Shown here piece by piece: positions 7,863-15,679 of a stretch of DNA of 64,000 nt (positions are counted from its first letter, which is position 1; every line of letters begins with the position of its first letter). Source of the DNA: DASUAS01 sp963841415. Its GTDB lineage: Bacteria; Actinomycetota; Acidimicrobiia; IMCC26256; DASPTH01. Made by a program: the position numbers and the translations under genes. The notes beneath the pieces were generated by a model that saw only the letters and a list, made by a program, of their open reading frames with translations, ran no database searches and was not told where the DNA came from. The DNA lies in NCBI GenBank assembly GCA_963841415.1, contig CAWJCN010000003.1, forward strand, positions 372,001 through 436,000. The letters run 5' to 3'.

Positions 7863-9278
7863 ATGGCCCTGTCGACTGCCGACGACTACCGCGCATCGCT
7901 CAACGACGGACGCACGCTGTGGTACCGCGGCCGCCGCGTTCCCGACATCCTGACCGAACCCGACCTGCGCATCGCGGTCGACCACGCGGCGCTCGACTAC
8001 GACATCGGGCACGATCCGCTCTACCGCGACCTGGCCGTCGCCAAGGATGCGGACACCGGCGAGGAGTACAGCGCCTACTACGCGCTCCCGCGCTCGAGCG
8101 AAGACCTCATCGCCCGTTCTCGCCTGATCGAGACCGTGACCGGTCTCGGCGGCACGATGGTCACCCTCGTGAAGGAGATCGGCTCCGACGCCCTGTTCGG
8201 CCTCCTGCGCGTGCTCGAGGGCGAGCCGCTGGCCCGGGCCCAGGCGTTCTACCAGCACTGTCGCGACGGTGATCTCGCGGTGGCGGTGGCCCAGACCGAC
8301 GTGAAGGGCGACCGCTCGCTCCCGCCGCACGCGCAGCCCGACCCCGACCACTACGTCCACGTGGTCGACGAGCGCGCCGACGGCATCGTGGTGCGGGGCG
8401 CGAAGTGCCACACCAGCATCAGCGCGAACGCGCACGAGATCATCGTGCTGCCGACGCGCGCGATGGGCCCCGACGATCGCGACTACGCGGTGTCGTTCGC
8501 GACGCCAGTCGCGACACCAGGCCTGTCACTCTTCGTGTCCGCCTACGGCGCACGCGACCACGACGAGTTCGAATTCCCGGTGTCCTCGAAGCACAAGATG
8601 CTCGAGACGCTCACCGTGTTCGACGACGTGTTCGTTCCGTGGGAGCGCGTCTTCCTGTCTCGTGAACCGGAGCGTGCCGGCGCGGTGTCGAACTCGTTCG
8701 TCGAGTACCACCGCTTCACGGCTGTCTCCTACAAGCTGCCGCTGCTCGACGCCCTCATCGGTACCGCCGCGCTCGTCGCGGAGATGAACGGCGTGGCGAA
8801 GGCCGGTCACATCCGCGAGAAGCTCACGCGCCTCATCTCCTACGCGGAGACGGTGCGGGCGCTCACCGACATGGCCGCGATCCGTGCGCCGGTCGACGAG
8901 TGTGGCATCGCCTACCCCGACCCGCTCACCACCAATTTGGCGAAGTACACGTTCGCCAGCCAGTACCACGCCGCGCTCGAACTGGTGCAGGACTGCGCCG
9001 GCGGCCTGCTCGTCACCGGCCCCGGTGGCGCCGACTGGGCCAACCCCGAGGTGCGGGCAGTGCTCGAGAAGTTCTACGGCGCCAAGGCGCCGGCCGAGGA
9101 GCGGCTGCGCCTCATGAACACGATCAGCGACCTCACCGCCCGCGACTTCGGCGGTTACCACGCCGTGCTCGCGGTGCACGCCGAGGGCTCGATCGAAGCC
9201 GAGAAGCTCCAGATCTACCGTGCCTACGAGCCCGGGCGAGCGCTGGCGTACGCGCGGCAGCTCGCCGGAATCGACTGA
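7863..9278 (+). CDS. HpaB / 4-hydroxyphenylacetate 3-hydroxylase-family flavoprotein
   Basis: A 471-residue protein of normal length. Its layout (TADDYRASLNDGRTLWYRG start, KCHTSISANAHEIIVLPTRAM in the flavin region, then LDALIGTAALVAEMNGV and the QDCAGGLLVTGPGGADW C-terminal block) is closest to the branch that includes 4-hydroxybutyryl-CoA dehydratase. The dehydratase cluster ligands (Cys99, Cys103, His292, Cys299 in the clostridial enzyme) are not conserved: there is no Cys near residue 100, and the position seven after the His in YHRFTAVSY is not Cys. It is therefore more likely an FADH2-using hydroxylase or an unknown relative. It is divergent from PAC2. Confidence 0.8.
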   Translation: MALSTADDYRASLNDGRTLWYRGRRVPDILTEPDLRIAVDHAALDYDIGHDPLYRDLAVAKDADTGEEYSAYYALPRSSEDLIARSRLIETVTGLGGTMVTLVKEIGSDALFGLLRVLEGEPLARAQAFYQHCRDGDLAVAVAQTDVKGDRSLPPHAQPDPDHYVHVVDERADGIVVRGAKCHTSISANAHEIIVLPTRAMGPDDRDYAVSFATPVATPGLSLFVSAYGARDHDEFEFPVSSKHKMLETLTVFDDVFVPWERVFLSREPERAGAVSNSFVEYHRFTAVSYKLPLLDALIGTAALVAEMNGVAKAGHIREKLTRLISYAETVRALTDMAAIRAPVDECGIAYPDPLTTNLAKYTFASQYHAALELVQDCAGGLLVTGPGGADWANPEVRAVLEKFYGAKAPAEERLRLMNTISDLTARDFGGYHAVLAVHAEGSIEAEKLQIYRAYEPGRALAYARQLAGID

Positions 9279-9385
9279 CTGGCGCGCAAGCTTGCGACGC
9301 CCGGCCGAGGGCGGGCTTTGCCCGACACCGACGCCCCCAAGACGGAATGTGAGCGGAGGCGAGCGACGGTGGAGAGGAAGCGTCG

Positions 9386-9739
9386 CTACGCGACGCGAGG
9401 AGTGCGGGGCTCGACCGGCGTGCCGTTGCCCTTGGGGTAGCGGGCGACGCGTCCCACCGGCATGTCGACACGGTACCCGGCGGCGGCGCGCTCCTCTTCG
9501 GACTCGCCACCCCAGAAGCCGTACTCGCGGTTCTCCCGTGCCCATTGGCGACACGGTTCGAGGACCACGCAGGTGTTGCAGACGGCGCGGGCCTTGGCCT
9601 CACGCACGTTGCGGGTCTCGGGCCGCTCGCCGGCAGGGGCGAAGAACAGGTCGTTCTGGCCCCGACACGCGGCGGTGCCGGTCCAAGTCAGCGGGCCGGT
9701 GAAGATGAGGCTCGAGACGCTGTCGGTTGCTACGGACAC
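9386..9739 (-). CDS. WhiB-family iron-sulfur transcription factor
   Basis: The four cluster Cys are present: one in TAACRGQ, then CNTC, then C five residues later (LEPC). The turn GFWGGESEEER follows, and a basic C-terminus (GRVARYPKG) can bind DNA. WhiB-like proteins carry a [4Fe-4S] cluster and often act with the primary sigma factor. I chose the GTG at 9739 (117 residues), giving V-S-V-A-T-D-S before the first Cys, with GGGGG 8 nt upstream. The frame stays open to 9877, so a longer form starting at ATG 9823 is possible. Confidence 0.82.
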   Translation of the reverse strand: MSVATDSVSSLIFTGPLTWTGTAACRGQNDLFFAPAGERPETRNVREAKARAVCNTCVVLEPCRQWARENREYGFWGGESEEERAAAGYRVDMPVGRVARYPKGNGTPVEPRTPRVA

Positions 9740-9776
9740 CAGGAAAACCCCCGTGAGTGCGCGGAAGCGGGAGATT

Positions 9777-9807
9777 CGGGGAGCCGGTGGGGGGAACCGG
9801 CTCCCCG
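9777..9807. promoter_or_regulatory. Perfect 12-bp hairpin in the whiB leader
   Basis: CGGGGAGCCGGT (9777-9788) and its exact complement (9796-9807) surround a 7-nt G-rich loop. It lies 38 nt upstream of the chosen whiB start and about 100 nt upstream of the divergent LysR gene. There is no T-run on either side, so it may act as an RNA leader structure or protein site rather than a terminator. Confidence 0.5.
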
Positions 9808-9907
9808 AGTCGTCCTGCGTCATCATGTTGCCTGGTCCATGTGAATCTGTCCAACAGTTAGACTCGATGGTATCCATCGGCTTGAACGATGATCACCAGA
9901 GGGCCCC

Positions 9908-10840
9908 ATGGAGCTTCGCCACCTCGAGACCTTGCTGGCCATCGCGGAAGAAGGCTCGTTCACCGCGGCGGCCGACGCGCTGGCGACCGTGCAGTCGAAC
10001 GTCTCCGACCAGGTGCGGCAGCTCGAGACCGAGCTCGGCGTGCCGCTGCTCCTCCGCAGCCGGCGAGGCGCGGAGCCGACCGAGTTCGGCCTCCTCGTCC
10101 TGGACCGGGCCCGCCGCGTGCAGCGCGAGTTGGAGGCGATGCGCGGTGACCTCGCACTCCTCCAGGGCCTCGAGACCGGGTACGCGCGCCTCGGCGTCGT
10201 CGGTACCGCAAGCCGCTGGCTGGTACCGGCGCTGGTGGCCGACCTCCGCGAGCGTGCGCCGGGCGTGCGGCTGCGCGTCAACGAGGGCGCGTCGGAGCGC
10301 TTGTTCGCGGAGCTGGTCGACGGTGAGCTCGCGCAGGCGCTCGTCACCGAACCCGTCAACGACCGACGGCTCTTGGTCGAGTCGCTGCTGGAAGAGGACC
10401 TCATCGGGCTCGTCGGACCGAGCGCCGTGCTTCCCCGCGAGCCGGTGTCGCTGGCGGCGTTCGCGGAGCTTCCGCTCGTGCTCCCTCCGGATCCCAACCC
10501 GTTGCGCATCGAGGTCGACGGGGCGGCCGAGAAGCTCGGGCTGACGCTCACGGTGCCGGTCGAGGTCGAGGGCATCCGCCTCATCGCCGACCTCGTCGTC
10601 GCCGGCGACTACGCCTCGATCCTCCCCGAGACCGCGATCCCACCCGAGCTCACGAACGCGCGGACGGTACGCATCTTGGGCTTGCCGCCGCGGCGCCTCG
10701 CCATGGTCAGCGCGCGCGACGTGCAGATGTCGCTCGCCGACCAGGCCGTGCGCGAGAGCGTGCACAACCTGGTGGCGAAGCACATGCAGACGCGGGGTGG
10801 GCCGCACCACCAGGTACGGTCGCAGGCGAAACGGGGGTGA
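9908..10840 (+). CDS. LysR-family transcriptional regulator
   Basis: A 310-residue regulator. The N-terminal winged helix-turn-helix is textbook: MELRHLETLLAIAEEGSFT, then AADALATVQSNVSDQVRQLE, then GVPLLLRSRRGAEPTEFG. From about residue 90 follows the periplasmic-binding-like effector domain (LGVVGTASRWLVPALVADL). LysR proteins sense a small molecule and usually control a divergent gene, here whiB, though a WhiB target would be unusual. The last codons touch the next gene (10837-10843), so that small membrane protein is probably co-transcribed. Confidence 0.92.
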   Translation: MELRHLETLLAIAEEGSFTAAADALATVQSNVSDQVRQLETELGVPLLLRSRRGAEPTEFGLLVLDRARRVQRELEAMRGDLALLQGLETGYARLGVVGTASRWLVPALVADLRERAPGVRLRVNEGASERLFAELVDGELAQALVTEPVNDRRLLVESLLEEDLIGLVGPSAVLPREPVSLAAFAELPLVLPPDPNPLRIEVDGAAEKLGLTLTVPVEVEGIRLIADLVVAGDYASILPETAIPPELTNARTVRILGLPPRRLAMVSARDVQMSLADQAVRESVHNLVAKHMQTRGGPHHQVRSQAKRG

Positions 10841-10842
10841 CC

Positions 10843-11082
10843 ATGGCTGCACAACCGGCCCGCGACGACGGGCGGAAGGTCAACGTCAAGCTCATCGTGT
10901 TGGGCGCGCTCGCGGCCGTGCTGGTGCTGTTCGCGCTGCTCAACACCCACGAGGTGGGCGTCGACTTCCTCTTCAACACGTGGTCGGCGCCGATGATCCT
11001 CGTGATCCTGATCGCAGCGGCGATCGGCTTCGCGCTCGGCTTCCTCGTCAGGGGTCACTTCGCGGGTCGTCAGGACGACTGA
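10843..11082 (+). CDS. LapA/DUF1049-type small membrane protein
   Basis: A 79-residue protein from ATG 10843, picked because GGGGG lies 5 nt upstream; a GTG at 10837 sits inside that ribosome site. It has two transmembrane helices, VNVKLIVLGALAAVLVLFALL and APMILVILIAAAIGFALGFLV, joined by the NTHEVGVDFLF loop that marks the LapA/DUF1049 family. In E. coli the relative LapA works with LapB in controlling lipopolysaccharide synthesis; an actinobacterium lacks that target, so the role here is open. Its 3' end overlaps the convergent PAP2 gene by 35 nt. Confidence 0.75.
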   Translation: MAAQPARDDGRKVNVKLIVLGALAAVLVLFALLNTHEVGVDFLFNTWSAPMILVILIAAAIGFALGFLVRGHFAGRQDD

Positions 11083-11914
11083 CGGACACGGGCACGAGGG
11101 CCGGGCCCCGGCCCGCGCGCGTGAAGATGCGGGCGGTCACGTAGCCCACCCCGAACACGAAGAAACCCGCCACGGCATCGAGGAAGTAGTGGTTCGCGGT
11201 CACCACGATCACGGTGACGGTCGTGACCGGGTACACGACCGCGAGGACCTTCGCCCAGACGTGCTTGACCCGCGGCACCAGTGCGCACGCGCACCAGAGC
11301 GCCCAGGCGCAGTGCACGCTGGGCATGGCCGCGAACTGGTTGGAGATCTTGCTCACCGCGCCCGAGTTGAACGACCAGAAGGCGGGATCCTTGGCGAGCG
11401 TGTCGACGAAGCCGTAGTCGCGGTGGATGAAGGCATACGCGTCGGGCGTGAGCAACCGCGGCGGCATCAGCGGGAAGAACGCGAAGCCGATGAGCGCCAT
11501 GCCGGTGGCGATGCCCAGGGTGTTGCGCCAGCGCGGGTAGTCGTTGGTCCACTTCCGGTACAGGTAGACCATCACGCCGCCGGTGACGATGAAGTGCAAC
11601 GAGCCGTAGAAGTAGTTGGCTGCGATGATGAACGTGCGGGAGCCGAGGGCCCACGCCTGGATCGCCTGCTCGTGGTTGATGCCGAGCGACTTCTGCCAAC
11701 GGATGATGTCGAGCGCGTGGTCGTACGCTTCCTGCGGATTGCCGTGGTGCAGGTTCCGGATGAACGAGTAGACCCCGTAGAAGATCAGCACCGCGAGCAA
11801 CTCGCCCCACCAGTAGAGGCGTCGCCCGTCGCGCAGGGTGCGCCCGCCGGGGAGCCGCCGGTGGAAGGGGACGCTGGTTGGCGGAGTGGGCTCGTCCTGT
11901 TCGACGACGCTCAT
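11048..11914 (-). CDS. PAP2-superfamily membrane protein (AUR1/inositolphosphotransferase-like)
   Basis: A 288-residue polytopic protein with about six hydrophobic helices. The PAP2 phosphatase/transferase signature is split as usual: FAAMPSVHCAWALW (the SVH block) and, after the next helix, TVIVVTANHYFLDAVAGF with the catalytic His and Asp. The MPPRLL and PSVH features resemble the branch of inositol-phosphoryl transferases related to yeast AUR1 rather than soluble phosphatases. A role in polar-lipid head-group chemistry is inferred. Its start overlaps the next gene upstream by ATGA, so it is coupled to the flippase-like gene. Confidence 0.82.
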   Translation of the reverse strand: MSVVEQDEPTPPTSVPFHRRLPGGRTLRDGRRLYWWGELLAVLIFYGVYSFIRNLHHGNPQEAYDHALDIIRWQKSLGINHEQAIQAWALGSRTFIIAANYFYGSLHFIVTGGVMVYLYRKWTNDYPRWRNTLGIATGMALIGFAFFPLMPPRLLTPDAYAFIHRDYGFVDTLAKDPAFWSFNSGAVSKISNQFAAMPSVHCAWALWCACALVPRVKHVWAKVLAVVYPVTTVTVIVVTANHYFLDAVAGFFVFGVGYVTARIFTRAGRGPALVPVSVSRPDDPRSDP

Positions 11915-12963
11915 GGCGTCGGGCTCGGCGCCGTGGTGCCGGCGTCGCGCGCGGCGTCAGAGTCGGAGTCGGCGGGCGCGTCGTGGCGGTGCCCGACCGC
12001 GAACGCGGGTGCGCCGAGGAGGCTCACGACGAGCGTCATCGCGTACCAGAGCAGCCCGATGGCGATGGCCTTGCCGGTAGGGACGCCGAGCGGGTGGAGC
12101 AGGAGCACGAGGAGACCTTCGCGGATCCCGAGGCCCGAGAGCGAGATCGGCAGCGTCTGGGCGACCGCCACGGCGGGCAGGAACGCGAGCACCGCGCCGT
12201 TCGGAATCGAGATGCCGAGGGCGTGGATCGCGCAGTAGACGGCGGCGAGCACCGACAGCTGGTAGGTGATCGCTGCGATGAGCACGCTCACCGAGCGTCG
12301 TGGCTCCCGCCGGATCCGGTGCACGCCGACGTGCACTGCGCCGATGAAGCGCATCCAGTTCTGGCGCTTGGCGAAACGACCCGCGATGCGGGGGCTCCCG
12401 GCGACGAACAGGATCACGACGAGTGCGACGATGGTGGCGCCCGCGATCATCAGCGCGATCCACGACCGGTCGACCTGGAGCAGGGACGGCTCGAGCGCGA
12501 AGCCGATGAACGAGAGCAGCGGGAGCGCGACGAAACCGCTCAACCGCTCGATGACCACCGACGCGAACGCGATGTCGCTGGTTCCCGTGGTCTTGGCGGC
12601 CCGGCTCACGCGCAGGACGTCGCCGCCGATCGTGGACGGCAGCACGTTGCCGACGAACTGCCCCGCGAGGTAGTGCGCGAGAAGCGTGCGGAGCGGGACG
12701 TGGACGTCGAACACCGCGAAGACGCGCTGCCACCGCCAGGCCGACAGGACGAAGCCGACGAGGGTGAAGAGGAGACCGAACCCGAGGAACAGGAGCGTGC
12801 CGGTGTGCGTGTCCTTCGGTTGCACGTCGTCGGCCGGGATCTTGGTGATCAGCAGCGCCAGCAGGGCCGCGCTGACGATGATCCGCACGCCGAGCTTGGT
12901 GGCTCCGGACAGCCTGAGATGGCGCCGGGCGCTGCCCACCGCGGCCGTCCCGGGAGCTGCCAT
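11911..12963 (-). CDS. Lysylphosphatidylglycerol synthase TM-region / flippase-like membrane protein
   Basis: A 350-residue integral membrane protein with about eight helices, starting with the pattern VRIIVSAALLALLITKIP and continuing LLFLGFGLLFTLVGFVLSAWRW. The conserved LAHYLAGQFVGNVLPSTIGGDVLRV loop and the later LPISLSGLGIREG motif mark the UPF0104/LPG-synthase TM family, which includes lipid flippases. No soluble lysyl-transferase domain follows, so this is the stand-alone membrane form. It forms an ATGA-coupled pair with the PAP2 gene, suggesting joint work on a membrane lipid or lipid-linked intermediate. Confidence 0.85.
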   Translation of the reverse strand: MAAPGTAAVGSARRHLRLSGATKLGVRIIVSAALLALLITKIPADDVQPKDTHTGTLLFLGFGLLFTLVGFVLSAWRWQRVFAVFDVHVPLRTLLAHYLAGQFVGNVLPSTIGGDVLRVSRAAKTTGTSDIAFASVVIERLSGFVALPLLSFIGFALEPSLLQVDRSWIALMIAGATIVALVVILFVAGSPRIAGRFAKRQNWMRFIGAVHVGVHRIRREPRRSVSVLIAAITYQLSVLAAVYCAIHALGISIPNGAVLAFLPAVAVAQTLPISLSGLGIREGLLVLLLHPLGVPTGKAIAIGLLWYAMTLVVSLLGAPAFAVGHRHDAPADSDSDAARDAGTTAPSPTP

Positions 12964-13018
12964 CCCTTCATGTTACGGGTTCGTTCAGCGGCTGTTCGGG
13001 CCGTCGTAGATTGTCGCG

Positions 13019-13837
13019 ATGCGGGTCACAACGGACGATGGCGTGGGCCTCGCGACCGTCGCTGCTGGCGATTTCGACGCGCCCGGGCTGCTCCTGATCC
13101 ACGGCATCGGCGGTGCGAAGGAGGACTTCACGCACCACTTCGACGCGCTCGCGGAGCGTCACCGCGTCGTCGCGTTCGACCACCGCGGTCACGGCGAGAG
13201 CGACAAGCCCGACGACGAGCGCGCCTACTCACTCGATCGGCTGGCCGCCGACGTCGGGTGCGTCGTCGACGCGTTCGATCTGTGCGATCTGCGCATCCTC
13301 GGCCACTCGATGGGCGGGATGGCGATGCGCCGGTTCCTGATCGCCCAGCCGGGGCGCGCCGCCGCGGTCGTGTTCATGGACACGTCCGCGGGTGCGCCGC
13401 CCGGGTCGGACACCGAGCTCCTCGCAGCCGCCGGCGAGGTGGTGCGCACCGGGGGCCTCGCCGCGCTCAAGCAGCTGTCCGACGAGCTCGACCTCCTCGG
13501 GTCGGAGTCCTACCAGCGGGTTCTGGCGGAGCGGCCCGGGTTCCGGGAGTACGCCGACTACAAGTGGCATGCCCAGTCGGCCGTGATGTGGACGACGATG
13601 ATGCACGACGTCGTCACGCAACCCGACCAGCTCGACGCGCTCCGCTCGCTGGCCGCGCCGACGTTGGGGATCGTGGGCGACCAGGACACCATGTTCCTCG
13701 GGCCGATGGACGACATCGTCGGTGCGGTGTCCGGCGCCCGCCTCGCGGTCATCCCCGACGCCGGTCATTCTCCGCAATTCGAGAATCCGCCGGCCTGGAT
13801 CGACGCGATGCAGGAGTTCCTGAACGAACTGTTGTGA
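13019..13837 (+). CDS. Alpha/beta hydrolase
   Basis: A 272-residue hydrolase of normal size. The oxyanion-hole motif HGIGGAKE is at about 28, the nucleophile elbow GHSMGG puts Ser at 97, the acid is probably in VGDQDTMF near residue 220, and the catalytic His lies in DAGHSPQFE near the end. FDHRGHGESDKP is the usual second conserved block. The enzyme is cytoplasmic (no signal). The substrate cannot be predicted. It is divergent from the LPG-flippase gene and convergent with the thioesterase gene. Confidence 0.88.
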   Translation: MRVTTDDGVGLATVAAGDFDAPGLLLIHGIGGAKEDFTHHFDALAERHRVVAFDHRGHGESDKPDDERAYSLDRLAADVGCVVDAFDLCDLRILGHSMGGMAMRRFLIAQPGRAAAVVFMDTSAGAPPGSDTELLAAAGEVVRTGGLAALKQLSDELDLLGSESYQRVLAERPGFREYADYKWHAQSAVMWTTMMHDVVTQPDQLDALRSLAAPTLGIVGDQDTMFLGPMDDIVGAVSGARLAVIPDAGHSPQFENPPAWIDAMQEFLNELL

Positions 13838-13869
13838 CCGCTGGTGCGCGAGCGAGCGACGGCGACACG

Positions 13870-14253
13870 TCAGTCGCCCGCGGCCTTCTCCATGAAGCGG
13901 GCGCGCTCGACGATGACACGCGTGATGCGGCCGGCGGCGACGAGGCCGTGGCCGTCGCTCACCGAGACGCGGAAGTTGAGGCGGCGACCTTCGATCGCCT
14001 CGAGGGTCGCTTCCGCGCGCACGTGACCACCGACCGCGGTGGGCGCGAGGTGGTCGAGCTGGACGCGGTACCCGACGCTCGTGGTCCCGTCCGCGAGCTC
14101 GCCGTCGACCGCGTTCACGGTGGCCTCCTCCGCCAGCGTGACGACGCGGGGCGTCGCGAGCACGGGCACGTCGCCGGTCTTGAGCGTGAGTGCAGTGTCG
14201 TCGTCGGTGACGACCAACTCGACGGCAGCGGACAGACCGGGGCGCAACGGCAT
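13870..14253 (-). CDS. Hotdog-fold thioesterase (fluoroacetyl-CoA thioesterase-like)
   Basis: A 127-residue protein with the single hotdog domain of the FlK-like thioesterases: SAAVELVVTDDDTAL, then VLATPRVVTLAEEATVNAV with the early catalytic-region Glu, then GTTSVGYRVQLDHLAPTAVGG, and a final strand ITRVIVERARF. These enzymes hydrolyse acyl-CoA thioesters; the actual substrate is unknown. The start at 14253 was chosen because the family alignment begins there; the same frame is open upstream to 14703 on the opposite strand of tldD, which is a shadow. Confidence 0.85.
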   Translation of the reverse strand: MPLRPGLSAAVELVVTDDDTALTLKTGDVPVLATPRVVTLAEEATVNAVDGELADGTTSVGYRVQLDHLAPTAVGGHVRAEATLEAIEGRRLNFRVSVSDGHGLVAAGRITRVIVERARFMEKAAGD

Positions 14254-14287
14254 CGGCCTACGATAGACAACCCCCGTAGGAGGCGAG

Positions 14288-15679
14288 TTGATCGAGGAAT
14301 CGGTACTCCAACGCACGCTCCAGACCGCGCTGCGCCATGGTGGCGACTTTGCCGAGGTGTTCGCGGAAGATCGTCGGAGCGCCTCCGCCCGTCTCGACGA
14401 CGCGAAGGTCGAGGAGTTCGTCTCGGGTCGCGAGCGCGGCGCCGGGATCCGGGTCGTGCGCGGCGACACGACCGGGTTCGCGCACACCGCCGACCTCAGC
14501 GACGCCGGCCTGCAGGCTGCCGCCGAGGCAGCCGCGGCCGCCGCCCGGGGCACGGAGGGTGCGACGAACGTGGCCGCGCTCGAGCGCCAGACCGTGCGCC
14601 CGCCGCACGAGGTCGTCGTGCTGCCGGAATCGGTGGCCAAGGCCCGCAAGGCCGAGGTGCTCGAGCGCGCGGACCACGCCGCCCGTTCGGTGAGCGACTC
14701 CATCCGCCAGGTGAGCGCGACCTACGCCGATTCGCGCCGACGCGTGCTGATCGCCAACTCCGACGGTCTGCTCGTCGAGGACGACCGGGTGCGTACGCGC
14801 TTCGGGGTCAACTGCGTGGCGGTGGGCGACACCGGGATGCAGACCGGCACCGAGGCGCCCGGTCGCACGCTCGGGTTCGAGATCTTCGACGAGATCGACC
14901 CCGAGGAGGTCGCGCGCACCGCGGCCGACCGCGCGATCACCATGCTCCGGGCGCGCCCCGCGCCGCGGGGCCGGCTGCCCGTCGTGCTGCGGCGCGGCGC
15001 CGGCGGCGTGCTGTTCCACGAGGCGTGTGGACACGGGCTCGAAGCCGACCTGGTCGACAAGGACGCGTCCGTGTTCCGCGGCCACGTCGGCGAGCTGGTG
15101 GCGTCGCCGCTCGTCACGCTGGTCGACGACGGCACGTACGCGCGCGAGTGGGGAACCTACGCGATCGACGACGAGGGTGCGCCCGCGCAACGCAACGTGC
15201 TCATCGAGGACGGCGTCCTCACCGACTACATGTGGGACCTCGTGCGCGCCCGCAAGCACGGGCGGACGAGCAGTGGCAACGGACGGCGCGAGACATACCA
15301 GCACCTGCCGATGGTGCGCATGACCAACACGTTCCTGCTCGCGGGCGACGACGACCCCGACGACATCATCCGCGACACCGAGCACGGGCTCTACTGCGTC
15401 GCGCTCGGCGGTGGTCAGGTCGACACCGCGACCGGCGACTTCGTCTTCGGCATCACCGAGGCGTACATGATCGAACACGGCGAGGTCACCGAGCCGGTGC
15501 GGGCCGCGCAGCTCATCGGCAACGGACCCGAGACGCTGCGGTTGGTCGACGCGGTCGGCTCCGACTTCGACACGTGGGCCGGCACCTGCGGCAAGGACGG
15601 CCAGGGTGTCCCGGTGTCGTCGGGGCAGCCGACGTTGCGGGTGGCCGAGCTCACGGTGGGCGGTACCGCCGGTGACTGA
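14288..15679 (+). CDS. tldD: TldD-family metalloprotease subunit
   Basis: A 463-residue protein with a TTG start preceded by GGAGG at 4 nt. The zinc site HEACGH is at residues 244-249, within the conserved LFHEACGHGLEADL block. The C-terminal GDFVFGITEAYMIEHGE segment is also typical. TldD pairs with TldE/PmbA to form a heterodimeric protease that, in E. coli, matures microcin B17 and degrades CcdA. The partner follows with an 8-nt overlap (15672-15679), so the two are made in step. No peptide-precursor gene is seen next to them. Confidence 0.93.
   Translation: MIEESVLQRTLQTALRHGGDFAEVFAEDRRSASARLDDAKVEEFVSGRERGAGIRVVRGDTTGFAHTADLSDAGLQAAAEAAAAAARGTEGATNVAALERQTVRPPHEVVVLPESVAKARKAEVLERADHAARSVSDSIRQVSATYADSRRRVLIANSDGLLVEDDRVRTRFGVNCVAVGDTGMQTGTEAPGRTLGFEIFDEIDPEEVARTAADRAITMLRARPAPRGRLPVVLRRGAGGVLFHEACGHGLEADLVDKDASVFRGHVGELVASPLVTLVDDGTYAREWGTYAIDDEGAPAQRNVLIEDGVLTDYMWDLVRARKHGRTSSGNGRRETYQHLPMVRMTNTFLLAGDDDPDDIIRDTEHGLYCVALGGGQVDTATGDFVFGITEAYMIEHGEVTEPVRAAQLIGNGPETLRLVDAVGSDFDTWAGTCGKDGQGVPVSSGQPTLRVAELTVGGTAGD

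Noticed and set aside
7863..9278. Naming the HpaB-like gene 4-hydroxybutyryl-CoA dehydratase
   Set aside because: The iron-sulfur Cys ligands of that enzyme are absent.
11878..15675. A 1265-codon open frame on the plus strand
   Set aside because: It runs across the antisense of the flippase gene and out-of-frame over the hydrolase, thioesterase and tldD genes, and it is rich in Arg, Glu and His with no domain; a GC-bias shadow.
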